A stretch of DNA of 19,117 nucleotides from Chthoniobacter flavus (lineage in GTDB: Bacteria; Verrucomicrobiota; Verrucomicrobiia; Chthoniobacterales; Terrimicrobiaceae): contig CAMDOJ010000012.1 in NCBI GenBank assembly GCA_945903555.1, forward strand, positions 1 through 19,117, read 5' to 3'. Position numbers and translations under genes: made by a program. Under the pieces are notes generated by a model. The model was not told the origin of the DNA and ran no database searches. It saw nothing but the letters and a program-made list of their open reading frames with translations. Of the stretch, positions 1 to 7,267 are shown in pieces; positions within the stretch are counted from its first letter, which is position 1, and every line of letters begins with the position of its first letter.

Positions 1-1070
1 ACGTCGCCTCCCGCGTTGGCCCAGCCGCTCGTTGGATTCACCAAGGACTCACCTCCTCCGACCTTCTCGACACGACACTGGCCGTACAAATGCTGGAGTC
101 ACTGAACCTGCTGGAAAAGGATCTGCTCGCCCTCCGAGAAGCTGTTGCCGTTCGCGCGAAGGAACATAAATTCACGCCCATGATTGGCCGCAGCCATGGC
201 ATCCATGCGGAACCGATCAGCTTCGGCCTCAAAATGGCTCTGATGTATGATGAGTTCACTCGCTCCTTGGAACGCCTGCGCGAAACCCGCGAACGCATCC
301 GAGTTGGCAAAATCAGCGGAGCCGTAGGAACACACGCGCACTTGGATCCGAAGGTGGAAAAAAGCGTCTGCGAAAGTCTTGGCCTCAAGGCCGCCGCTCT
401 TTCGACTCAAATCATCCAACGCGATCGCCACGCCGAATTCATGACCACGCTGGCTCTCATTGCCTCGAGCGTGGATCGTTGGGCGACGGAGTTCCGCCAC
501 CTACAACGCACCGAAGTTCTCGAGGTGGAAGAATATTTTAGCGAGGGGCAAAAAGGCAGCAGCGCCATGCCACACAAGCGCAACCCGATCACTGGCGAAC
601 GCCTGAGCGGACTTGCTCGCGTGATTCGCGGTAATGCCATGGCCGCACTCGAAAACGTTGCCCTCTGGCACGAGCGCGACATCAGCCACAGCTCGGTCGA
701 ACGCATCATCCTGCCAGACAGCTGCACGTTGCTCGACTATATGCTCGTCACTCTCACAAAACTTGTCGCCCAACTGTTTGTTTATCCTGAGAACATGAAG
801 CGGAACATGGAACTCACCGGTGGCCTCTATGCGAGCCAAGCCGCCCTACTTATGCTCACGGAAAAAGGAATGGAGCGCAAAGACGCCTATGAAGCCGTCC
901 AGCGTGCCGCGATGAAAACTTGGCGCGAAGGCGGCGGGCTTGCCAAAAACCTCGCTGAGGAACCCACCGTCGCGTCCCACCTCGCTGCCGCTGACATCGA
1001 AAGCGCCTGCGCTCCCGAACGTCACTTCCGTCACGTGGAAGAAAAATTCCTTGCCGTCGGTATTGTTTAA
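1..1070 (+). CDS. purB: Adenylosuccinate lyase, 5' end cut off by the window
   Basis: Fumarase/aspartase superfamily enzyme that releases fumarate from SAICAR and from adenylosuccinate in purine synthesis; cytosolic homotetramer. The reading frame is open from position 3 at the window edge, and its first residues already contain the family's TSSDLLDT block, so the gene starts upstream of the window; the ATG at 90 is internal. Other family landmarks follow in order: GRSHGIHAEP (near 190-220), with the conserved His, and the superfamily signature SSAMPHKRNP (near 560-590), whose serine loop supplies the catalytic base. About 356 residues are visible, out of a usual 430-480, and the C-terminus looks complete. 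The next gene, cimA, is 229 bp away, so co-transcription is doubtful. Function is secure; only the N-terminus is missing. Confidence 0.96.
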   Translation, partial: VASRVGPAARWIHQGLTSSDLLDTTLAVQMLESLNLLEKDLLALREAVAVRAKEHKFTPMIGRSHGIHAEPISFGLKMALMYDEFTRSLERLRETRERIRVGKISGAVGTHAHLDPKVEKSVCESLGLKAAALSTQIIQRDRHAEFMTTLALIASSVDRWATEFRHLQRTEVLEVEEYFSEGQKGSSAMPHKRNPITGERLSGLARVIRGNAMAALENVALWHERDISHSSVERIILPDSCTLLDYMLVTLTKLVAQLFVYPENMKRNMELTGGLYASQAALLMLTEKGMERKDAYEAVQRAAMKTWREGGGLAKNLAEEPTVASHLAAADIESACAPERHFRHVEEKFLAVGIV

Positions 1071-1122
1071 TAATCCGACTCAACACCCCCAGATAACTCG
1101 GAACCACGATAAACATTTCAGA

Positions 1123-1155
1123 GAACAAGGGGGCATATTTGAAGCCCCTTTGTTC
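1123..1155 (+). terminator. Hairpin downstream of purB, possible terminator
   Basis: Inverted repeat with 12-nt arms (GAACAAGGGGGC at 1123-1134 and GCCCCTTTGTTC at 1144-1155), fully paired apart from one G-U wobble, around a 9-nt loop. It lies 53 bp after the purB stop and about 145 bp before cimA. No T-run follows the right arm, so it is not a textbook intrinsic terminator; it could instead be a 3'-end stabilising structure. Confidence 0.45.
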
Positions 1156-1299
1156 AGTGAAAACCCTGTTAAAAATCAAAGCCGTGTGACCAAACGTCTC
1201 TAGGTCTAGAGTCACTTAATTGGATAGTGCCATCGGAGCAAACTACCCCACCAAGTCGCTTGATCCGGAGACGCTTGAACGCTAGCTTGCGAGCATTAC

Positions 1300-2862
1300 A
1301 TGAAACCGGTCACGATTTACGACACGACACTCAGAGATGGAACACAGGGAACGGGAATATCTTTTTCGGTTCTCGATAAGATCCGCGTAGCCCAAAAATT
1401 GGATGGATTCGGTGTCGATTTTATTGAAGGTGGTTGGCCTGGATCGAACCCGCGGGATGCCGCTTTCTTTGCGGAAGCCGCGAAACTCGAGTGGAAGAAT
1501 GCCCGCATCACCGCCTTTGGCAGCACTCGCCGTGGCGGCGTCGCGGTGGAGTCTGACGCCCAAGTGCGGGTTCTCCTCGAAGCCCAGACCCCCGTCGTCA
1601 CCATCGTAGGCAAGACTTGGCTGCTCCATGTCGTCGAAGTTCTGAATGTCACCGCCGAAGAAAATATCCGTATGATTGCGGATACCGTGGCGTTTTTAAA
1701 AAAGAACGACCGCGAAGTTTATTACGATGCCGAGCATTTTTTCGACAGCTACAAGGACAACCCTGAATACTCTCTTCAGACCCTGCGTGCCGCTCGCGAT
1801 GCTGGCGCTGACGTTCTCGTGCTTTGCGATACCAATGGGGGTTCACTCCCAGAGGAAATCGGTCGTATCACCGGCGAGGTGATTGCCGATCTGAAGTGTC
1901 CGGTTGGTATTCATACGCACAATGATTGCGGGCTCGGCGTTGCCAACGCTCTTGCCGCCATCCGTGCTGGCGCTTGCCAAGTGCAAGGCACGATGAACGG
2001 ATATGGGGAACGCGTAGGCAACTGCAATCTCACGACGATCATCCCCACATTACAGATCAAAATGGGACTCCCTTGCGTTCCTGATCTCACCCAACTTCGC
2101 GAGGTCTCCCGATTCATCGATGAGCTTGCGAACGTACCGCAGGATATCCGGGCCCCCTATGTCGGCCAAGCTGCCTTCACTCATAAAGGCGGTCTGCACG
2201 TTCATGCAGTGCAAAAAATCTCCCATAGCTACGAACACATGAGTCCGGGCTTGGTGGGCAACTCGCAGACCATTCTTGTTTCCGACATGGCGGGCCAGAG
2301 TAACATTCTCTCAAAAGCGACAGAGTTGGGCTTCGCCCTTCAAAAAGGGGCGCCAGAGGTAGCCGCGATTCTGAAAAAAGTGAAAGAATCCGAATCGATT
2401 GGCTACGAGTTTGAGGCTGCCGATGCCTCATTCGACCTTCTCATCCGCCGCACGATCGGGCAGCACAAACCTCTCTTCGATCTGAAGGAATACCACTGCT
2501 CCTACCGCCAATCTGTCGACCACCAATTCACCACCTGCGAGGCCACAGTGAAACTTCAAGTTTCAGGGGTCGCTGAATACACGGTGGAGGAAGGTGACGG
2601 GCCAGTGAATGCGCTGGATGCCGCTCTGCGCAAGGCGTTGCGACCATTCTATGCTTGGATCGACTCTGTGCGTCTCACCGATTACAAAGTGCGAATCATT
2701 GACGGCACCCGAGGCACCGCTGCCCGCACGCGCGTGCTCATCGTCTCGACAGATGGCCAGAGCAGCTGGGGAACGGTGGGCGTGTCGGACAACATCATTG
2801 AGGCCAGCTGGCTTGCCCTTGTGGACAGCTACGAGTTCTACCGTCTTCGCGCCGAAGCCTGA
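1300..2862 (+). CDS. cimA: (R)-citramalate synthase
   Basis: Condenses pyruvate and acetyl-CoA to citramalate, the first step of the threonine-independent route to 2-oxobutyrate and isoleucine. The 520-aa product has the normal length. Its N-terminal TIM-barrel (HMGL/DRE-TIM family) opens with TIYDTTLRDGTQ and then FIEGGWPGSNPRD, a hallmark that separates CimA from isopropylmalate and homocitrate synthases. The metal-binding HTHND motif lies near residue 205. The C-terminal 130 or so residues match the LeuA-type allosteric dimerisation domain, where feedback by isoleucine is known in this family. The ATG at 1300 is followed directly by the conserved core; upstream I see no strong Shine-Dalgarno. 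The 3' end faces ybeY tail to tail with 53 bp between, where I see no convincing terminator. Confidence 0.93.
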   Translation: MKPVTIYDTTLRDGTQGTGISFSVLDKIRVAQKLDGFGVDFIEGGWPGSNPRDAAFFAEAAKLEWKNARITAFGSTRRGGVAVESDAQVRVLLEAQTPVVTIVGKTWLLHVVEVLNVTAEENIRMIADTVAFLKKNDREVYYDAEHFFDSYKDNPEYSLQTLRAARDAGADVLVLCDTNGGSLPEEIGRITGEVIADLKCPVGIHTHNDCGLGVANALAAIRAGACQVQGTMNGYGERVGNCNLTTIIPTLQIKMGLPCVPDLTQLREVSRFIDELANVPQDIRAPYVGQAAFTHKGGLHVHAVQKISHSYEHMSPGLVGNSQTILVSDMAGQSNILSKATELGFALQKGAPEVAAILKKVKESESIGYEFEAADASFDLLIRRTIGQHKPLFDLKEYHCSYRQSVDHQFTTCEATVKLQVSGVAEYTVEEGDGPVNALDAALRKALRPFYAWIDSVRLTDYKVRIIDGTRGTAARTRVLIVSTDGQSSWGTVGVSDNIIEASWLALVDSYEFYRLRAEA

Positions 2863-2915
2863 TTTTCCGCCCCAAAAAACAATCTTCCTTCGTCGGTGTT
2901 GGGTGATCGCATTGA

Positions 2916-3374
2916 TCAGTGCGCCAGCATTCCCGCCCTCGCTGCCTCGAGGACTTTTTGCTGGGTTTCGGCCATTTGAAGAGCATCGGCGGGCTCAATG
3001 TCATCGAGACCTGAGAGGTGCAAAAGCCCGTGAATGACGTAGAGGGCGATCTCAATGGTCGGCGTGTTACCGAATTCGCGCGACCGTTCCTCAGCGATGG
3101 ATGCGCAAACGAGAATTTCTCCGTAAGGAAAAGTGATCACATCCGTCGCTCCAGCGATCCCCAAAAAATCGCGATGCACGCGGGCCATGGCCCGGGGGCC
3201 GAGGATCGAGATCTCCACCGAATTCAATGCCGCAAGGGGAGCTTGCTCTTTTTGAGCGATCTGAAGGCAGGCAGGTAGAGCGGCACATGCGATCTGCTCC
3301 ACTAAATGCTTGTCGTAGTCGATTGCGCGCTGACGATGTGCGAAATGGAGATCGGGCAGTGACGATTTCTCCAT
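2916..3374 (-). CDS. ybeY: Endoribonuclease / rRNA maturation factor YbeY
   Basis: A 152-aa protein of the UPF0054 family, which takes part in 16S rRNA 3'-end maturation and ribosome quality control. Visible landmarks are the central ATDVITFPYGEI segment and the zinc motif HGLLHLSGLDD near residues 115-125. In E. coli the zinc ligands are three histidines spaced H-x3-H-x5-H; here the first two are H115 and H119, but the third position is D125. The arginine that follows Tyr in the 'YR...PTDV' block of E. coli (R59) aligns with Leu71, though Arg68 is close by. It is the last gene of the minus-strand cluster with phoH and the 7TM-HD gene, starting 12 nt after the latter's stop. phoH-(HD)-ybeY is a well-known conserved order, which supports the call despite the altered ligand. 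Confidence 0.9.
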   Translation of the reverse strand: MEKSSLPDLHFAHRQRAIDYDKHLVEQIACAALPACLQIAQKEQAPLAALNSVEISILGPRAMARVHRDFLGIAGATDVITFPYGEILVCASIAEERSREFGNTPTIEIALYVIHGLLHLSGLDDIEPADALQMAETQQKVLEAARAGMLAH

Positions 3375-3386
3375 AGCCGATGAGCC

Positions 3387-4973
3387 CTAAGCTGCGGATT
3401 TTTCCTCACGCTTCGAATTCGCCGCCGTTCCGCTTTCTGGTCGCTTCGGGTAGGCGATACGGGCGTGAAGCATGTTCACGAGTGAAAAACGGAAACTTTC
3501 AGCAGCGCGCCAGATCTCGGCAATAGTAAGCGGAGCCTCGTCGAGTTGACCTTGGGACAAGCGCTCTTTGATAATCTGCCGAACCAAGTCATCGATTCTC
3601 TGAGGTGTCGGCCGATCTAGACTGCGCGAAGCACTTTCAATCGAATCCGCGAGGGATACAAGCGCCGCTTCTTTTGTTTGAGGACGTGGACCAGGGTAGC
3701 GGAAACTCTCCTCACTGACATCGGGAATATCATCCTCGCGCATGTTCATTATTTTCCCTCCGAGGCGGGCATCTTGTTGTTGTTGGAGGGCGCGCTGGTG
3801 GAAATAGGAAACCACTGATGTGCCATGGTGTTGGCGAATCACATCTACGATCTCGCAGTTAAGTTGGTTTTTGAGGGCCAGATCTACCCCTTCTTTCACG
3901 TGAGCAACGATGATGAGTGCGCTCATGGTCGGCGTGAGATCATCGTGGGGGTTGTGATCGTGATGGGTGTTTTCCGTGAAATACTGGGGCTTGATGAGCT
4001 TGCCGATGTCGTGAAAATACGAAGAGACGCGGCAGATCGTCGGGTTGGCATCCACGACCTCCGCGGCAGCCTCCGCCAGATTGGCCACAGCAAGGCTATG
4101 GTGATAGGTGCCGGGCGCTTCTAGACTTAATCGCTTAAGAATCGGATGATTCAGGTCGCTCATCTCCAGCCAAGAAATCTCGGTGGTGATTTTGAAAAGA
4201 TGCTCAAGGATGGGCAGAATGCCACTCACAACGATGGCGGTGCCAATGCCCATGGAAATCGCGGAGACGCTCTGCCAAGCAATCATCCGCCAATCGGTTT
4301 GAGAAGGCATTTCCCAAACGATCGGGCCGATCTGTCCAAAGGTGGCCGCCAAGACCCAAGTGGCTAATCCGACATAGATACCAGCGCGCACTAAACGACT
4401 GCGACGACGAACTTGGTGCGTCACAAAAACGGCGATAAAACCCGTAATGAGCGAAATAACCAGAAACACCGGATCGATTCTCCCAGCGAGGAGGGACCCC
4501 CAGAGACTCGCAAATACAGCCGCATAGATCCCGTGGTTGCGTCCGAGCAAGACAGATAAAATCAGCGGCGCAAAGGCATAGGGCACCAGCAACGGAGCGA
4601 GTTGGAGGTCGATATTGCCTGAAGCCGCTTGTGTGAGAATAATCTTGATGACGGCGAGTTGCGCGAAAAGAACCCCCAAAAGCATACATAGCTTCGAATT
4701 GGCGCGCATCGTGTGAGGATGGTTGATCCAGAGTTGGGCGATGGCTGTGATGAAAATAAGGACGCAGAGGAGGAACTTTTTGGCGGGCTCTTCCTGCTGA
4801 CCCGAGAAAATCAATCCCGCTAGCCCGACCACGAATGCCAGCAAGAGGATCGAACGAACGGTCCAACCGGATTGCAGCGCTTGCAGAAAATCACTCTCCT
4901 CGATGGTGCGGCGGCGTTTACCGCAGTCCAATCCCTTTCCTACAAGTCGCCAACGTCTAAAAAGTCCAAACAT
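3387..4973 (-). CDS. pgpH: 7TM-HD family phosphodiesterase (PgpH-like, probably c-di-AMP)
   Basis: Integral membrane protein with a cytoplasmic HD-type phosphohydrolase domain. The open frame runs back to 5105, deep inside phoH, but the ATG at 4973 (MFGLFRRW...) lies one base after the phoH stop and gives a sensible 528-aa protein, so I use it. Residues 37-260 hold about eight hydrophobic segments. The HD domain follows: TYHHSLAVANLAEAAAE (H291/H292), YFHDIGK (H321-D322), AHVKEG (H358), RQHHGTS (H382/H383) and SLADSIESASRS (D443), all as in Listeria PgpH, which degrades c-di-AMP to pApA. PgpH proteins usually carry a large extracellular 7TMR-HDED domain between the first and second membrane segments. 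Here only about ten residues (SGQQEEPAKK) separate them, so that module is absent. Substrate is inferred from the family. Confidence 0.88.
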   Translation of the reverse strand: MFGLFRRWRLVGKGLDCGKRRRTIEESDFLQALQSGWTVRSILLLAFVVGLAGLIFSGQQEEPAKKFLLCVLIFITAIAQLWINHPHTMRANSKLCMLLGVLFAQLAVIKIILTQAASGNIDLQLAPLLVPYAFAPLILSVLLGRNHGIYAAVFASLWGSLLAGRIDPVFLVISLITGFIAVFVTHQVRRRSRLVRAGIYVGLATWVLAATFGQIGPIVWEMPSQTDWRMIAWQSVSAISMGIGTAIVVSGILPILEHLFKITTEISWLEMSDLNHPILKRLSLEAPGTYHHSLAVANLAEAAAEVVDANPTICRVSSYFHDIGKLIKPQYFTENTHHDHNPHDDLTPTMSALIIVAHVKEGVDLALKNQLNCEIVDVIRQHHGTSVVSYFHQRALQQQQDARLGGKIMNMREDDIPDVSEESFRYPGPRPQTKEAALVSLADSIESASRSLDRPTPQRIDDLVRQIIKERLSQGQLDEAPLTIAEIWRAAESFRFSLVNMLHARIAYPKRPESGTAANSKREEKSAA

Positions 4974-4974
4974 A

Positions 4975-5946
4975 TCAAATTCTGCTTTCGCGAGATCCTC
5001 GGTGATCCTTATAGGCAAGGATGATCGCCTGTACGAGCGGGTGGCGGACGACATCCTTCTCAGTGAAGAAATGCATGCCGATGCCAGAAATATCACGCAG
5101 GGCACCGACCGCTTCGACTAGCCCACTCAATTTATTGCGGGGAAGATCGATTTGAGTGACATCCCCCGTCACCACACAGCGCGAGCCCATGCCGATACGG
5201 GTAAGAAACATAAACATCTGCTCGGCGGTTGTGTTCTGTGCCTCATCGAGGATCACAAATGAATTGCTCAGCGTACGGCCGCGCATATACGCCAGCGGAG
5301 CAATTTCGATAATGTTGCGATCCATTAATTTTTGCAACTCGTCGGCATCCAGAAGGTCATTTAGGGCGTCATAGAGCGGTCGCAAATAAGGGAGAATCTT
5401 GTCCTCAAGATCACCGGGCAGAAAGCCAAGCGCCTCTCCCGCTTCAACAGCAGGCCGAGTGAGAATGATGCGGTTGATTTTTTCCTGCTTGAGAGCGGCA
5501 ACGGCCGATGCAACGGCAAGGTAGGTTTTTCCTGTGCCAGCCGGACCAATTCCAAAGGTGATATCGTGACTATTGATCGCCTGCACGTAGGACTTCTGTC
5601 CAGCCGTACGAGGAACGACCGGTGGCTTGCGAGGGGAGCAATGGATACGCGTATCGATGAGGCTTTGCAGCGATTCCGCGGCGCCATCGCTTGCGACCGA
5701 CTCAAGCGCATGATGGAACTCATGGCGATGGATAGAAATGCCACTCTTCAAGGCGGCGTGCAGTTGATTGAAAACGGCCCGCGCACGCGCGAGGGACGCG
5801 GCCTCCCCTTCGATGCGGATCCACCCGTCCCGCGAAGTGACGTGAACTTGCAGTCGAGCCTCAAGGTCATGAAGGAGACGCGGATCGTTGCCGTGGAGGG
5901 CTTGGGCCGTCCGGGCATTTTCGAATTCCAAGGTTATTGATTCCAT
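4975..5946 (-). CDS. phoH: PhoH-like ATPase
   Basis: Cytosolic P-loop ATPase of the PhoH/PhoL family; the exact role is unsettled, with links to RNA metabolism and to YbeY. The 323-aa product has an N-terminal KH-like region (about residues 1-65), then Walker A GPAGTGKT at 134-141 and Walker B FVILDEAQN at 230-238, followed by the sensor-like VVTGDVTQIDLP. Length matches the family. The frame is open to 5991, but that would overlap the stop of the upstream gene at 5964; the ATG at 5946 begins 17 nt after that stop and precedes the conserved ESITLEFEN block, so it is preferred. Its stop and the ATG of the 7TM-HD gene are one base apart, suggesting translational coupling. Confidence 0.93.
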   Translation of the reverse strand: MESITLEFENARTAQALHGNDPRLLHDLEARLQVHVTSRDGWIRIEGEAASLARARAVFNQLHAALKSGISIHRHEFHHALESVASDGAAESLQSLIDTRIHCSPRKPPVVPRTAGQKSYVQAINSHDITFGIGPAGTGKTYLAVASAVAALKQEKINRIILTRPAVEAGEALGFLPGDLEDKILPYLRPLYDALNDLLDADELQKLMDRNIIEIAPLAYMRGRTLSNSFVILDEAQNTTAEQMFMFLTRIGMGSRCVVTGDVTQIDLPRNKLSGLVEAVGALRDISGIGMHFFTEKDVVRHPLVQAIILAYKDHRGSRESRI

Positions 5947-5963
5947 TTCCAATGATCGCGGAA

Positions 5964-6386
5964 CTACTTGTAGGCGTAAACCAAAGCCCAACCAGTACGC
6001 TCTTGGGGAGATTTAACAACGGTAACGATGGCAAAATAGGAACCGGTTTTTGGAGGAACGACACGCACGGCGGAAAGTCGTCCGGTGCGCCTAGTCTCCA
6101 CATTCACCAATTTTCCCTTTGAATCGTAGACATTAACAGTGAGAACCGCACCTTTAACGTCCGTGCCGAGGCAAAACCAATATTCGTTGCCCTTGAAAAG
6201 TTGAGCCTGCATGGCCTGCTGTTCCTTCACGGCGAGATCACCACCCCAAGCGTCCTCACGAACAGAGAACTCCTTTTTGACATAAGGAAGAGAGGCCTCT
6301 TGGGCGAATGAAAGAGCATCATCCACATAGGCCAAGGCACTGGTGAGAGCGAGCGTGAGTAAAATGACGGGAAGGATTTTCTTCAC
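5964..6386 (-). CDS. Small exported protein of unknown function
   Basis: A 140-aa protein I do not recognise. It starts with GTG (then AAG AAA ATC), preceded by GGAG about 13 nt upstream. The N-terminus KKILPVILLTLALTSALAY is a typical signal peptide, with cleavage likely after ALA near residue 19. The mature part looks like a small beta-rich domain: alternating hydrophobic strands (YWFCLG, AVLTVNVYDSKGKLV, YFAIVTVV, WALVYAYK) recall the pre-peptidase (PPC-like) beta-sandwich, but this is only shape, not a motif match. It has one Cys and no lipobox, so it is probably periplasmic. It sits 7 nt after the preceding exported-protein gene and 17 nt before phoH, and so is probably co-transcribed with the phoH-pgpH-ybeY genes. 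Confidence 0.75.
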   Translation of the reverse strand: MKKILPVILLTLALTSALAYVDDALSFAQEASLPYVKKEFSVREDAWGGDLAVKEQQAMQAQLFKGNEYWFCLGTDVKGAVLTVNVYDSKGKLVNVETRRTGRLSAVRVVPPKTGSYFAIVTVVKSPQERTGWALVYAYK

Positions 6387-6393
6387 AAAAAAT

Positions 6394-7206
6394 TCAAGAC
6401 TCCTGCGATGTGATACTCACAACAATGTCGCGGGTTAGTTGGTGTATTTTTTTCACATTTTCGGCAGGAATTGGCGCGCCATCTTCATCACCGATAAGCG
6501 GTCGTATGCTGGTCAGCATTTTTCGAATTCGGATCACGAGGTCATTATCGGCCAGTCGCCGGTTCGACATGGATTCCAGTTTTTTGGAAAAAAAGCTCAC
6601 GAGAGCGGGTTGGTGCAATAATTCGGCACCATCGGTGGTGTAGCTTTTGCGCACAATAGAGGTGAGCACCTCCGTTCCGCGGATCCACCCTCCCACGCTT
6701 ACAAGTTGAGCCAAGTCTCCATCACCCAACTCGATCATGGCCCCCTTGACGTCTTGGAGCGCCCCATCGAACTCCTTGCGCACCGCTTTCCAATCCTTCA
6801 AATCAGCCTTGTCTATGATGCTTTTACTGCGCTCCAATACGGCTTTTTCAACATTGATGGCTTTTGAAAGGGATAGAACGCGCCGACCGATATCTTTTAC
6901 TTTTTCAGGATCTTCCGCCTCGACGGCAACAAAGCCCTCGGCGATGACGGTTCCTAAAAGCAAGGCCGTTTGCGCCCGATTACCAGTTTGGCGACCGAGG
7001 GATTCGCGCATTTCTCCCCGCCAGTTGGGATTCCCGAGCTTGTCGAGAACGAGGAAAACTTCGCTTGGCACGGGAACGACGACGTCGTCAATCGCCTTGG
7101 CAGGAAAAGAAGATAGGTCAACCGCATCAGGTATCGATTCGGCATTCAATCCAGAAGCGGCCGCAAATAGGATCGCGACGACCACAGGTTTCAGGATATT
7201 CGGCAT
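6394..7206 (-). CDS. Exported helical protein of unknown function
   Basis: A 270-aa protein I do not recognise. The frame could begin at a TTG (7212), but the ATG at 7206 (MPNILKPVVV) comes two codons later and is preferred. Residues 1-23 form a signal peptide ending ...SGLNA before ESIPDAVD. The mature protein is charged and looks mostly alpha-helical (SLSKAINVEKAVLERSKSI, ADLKDWKAVRKEFDGALQD, ALVSFFSKKLESM), with no Cys, membrane anchor or known catalytic motif that I can see. It is the first gene of the five-gene minus-strand set and starts 61 bp from the divergent hldA. The position suggests a periplasmic or envelope role shared with the next gene, but no biochemical function can be read from the sequence. 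Confidence 0.75.
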   Translation of the reverse strand: MPNILKPVVVAILFAAASGLNAESIPDAVDLSSFPAKAIDDVVVPVPSEVFLVLDKLGNPNWRGEMRESLGRQTGNRAQTALLLGTVIAEGFVAVEAEDPEKVKDIGRRVLSLSKAINVEKAVLERSKSIIDKADLKDWKAVRKEFDGALQDVKGAMIELGDGDLAQLVSVGGWIRGTEVLTSIVRKSYTTDGAELLHQPALVSFFSKKLESMSNRRLADNDLVIRIRKMLTSIRPLIGDEDGAPIPAENVKKIHQLTRDIVVSITSQES

Positions 7207-7224
7207 TTTCAAAATTTGAGCTTT

Positions 7225-7262
7225 GTTGTGCGGGCGAGCTCAGGTTAGAACTCGCCTACAAC
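7225..7262. promoter_or_regulatory. Palindrome in the divergent hldA / exported-protein promoter region
   Basis: Imperfect inverted repeat: GTTGT (7225-7229) plus GGCGAG (7233-7238) pair with CTCGCC (7251-7256) plus ACAAC (7258-7262), around a 12-nt loop, with a 3-by-1 internal loop. It fills most of the 61-bp gap between the divergent genes and ends five bases before the hldA ATG. It could be an operator for both directions or a hairpin in the hldA leader close to the ribosome site. Confidence 0.45.
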
Positions 7263-7267
7263 TTGGA

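Noticed and set aside
2863..2915. Bidirectional terminator between cimA and ybeY
   Set aside because: A run of A/T is present but no stem of useful length pairs next to it.
4204..4866. 220-aa minus-strand frame inside the 7TM-HD gene
   Set aside because: Lies wholly within a gene with clear HD and membrane motifs in another frame; composition is rich in Arg, Ser and His as expected of a shifted frame.
4974..5105. N-terminal extension of the 7TM-HD protein into phoH
   Set aside because: It would overlap phoH by 131 bp and has no membrane or domain character; the ATG one base after the phoH stop is better.
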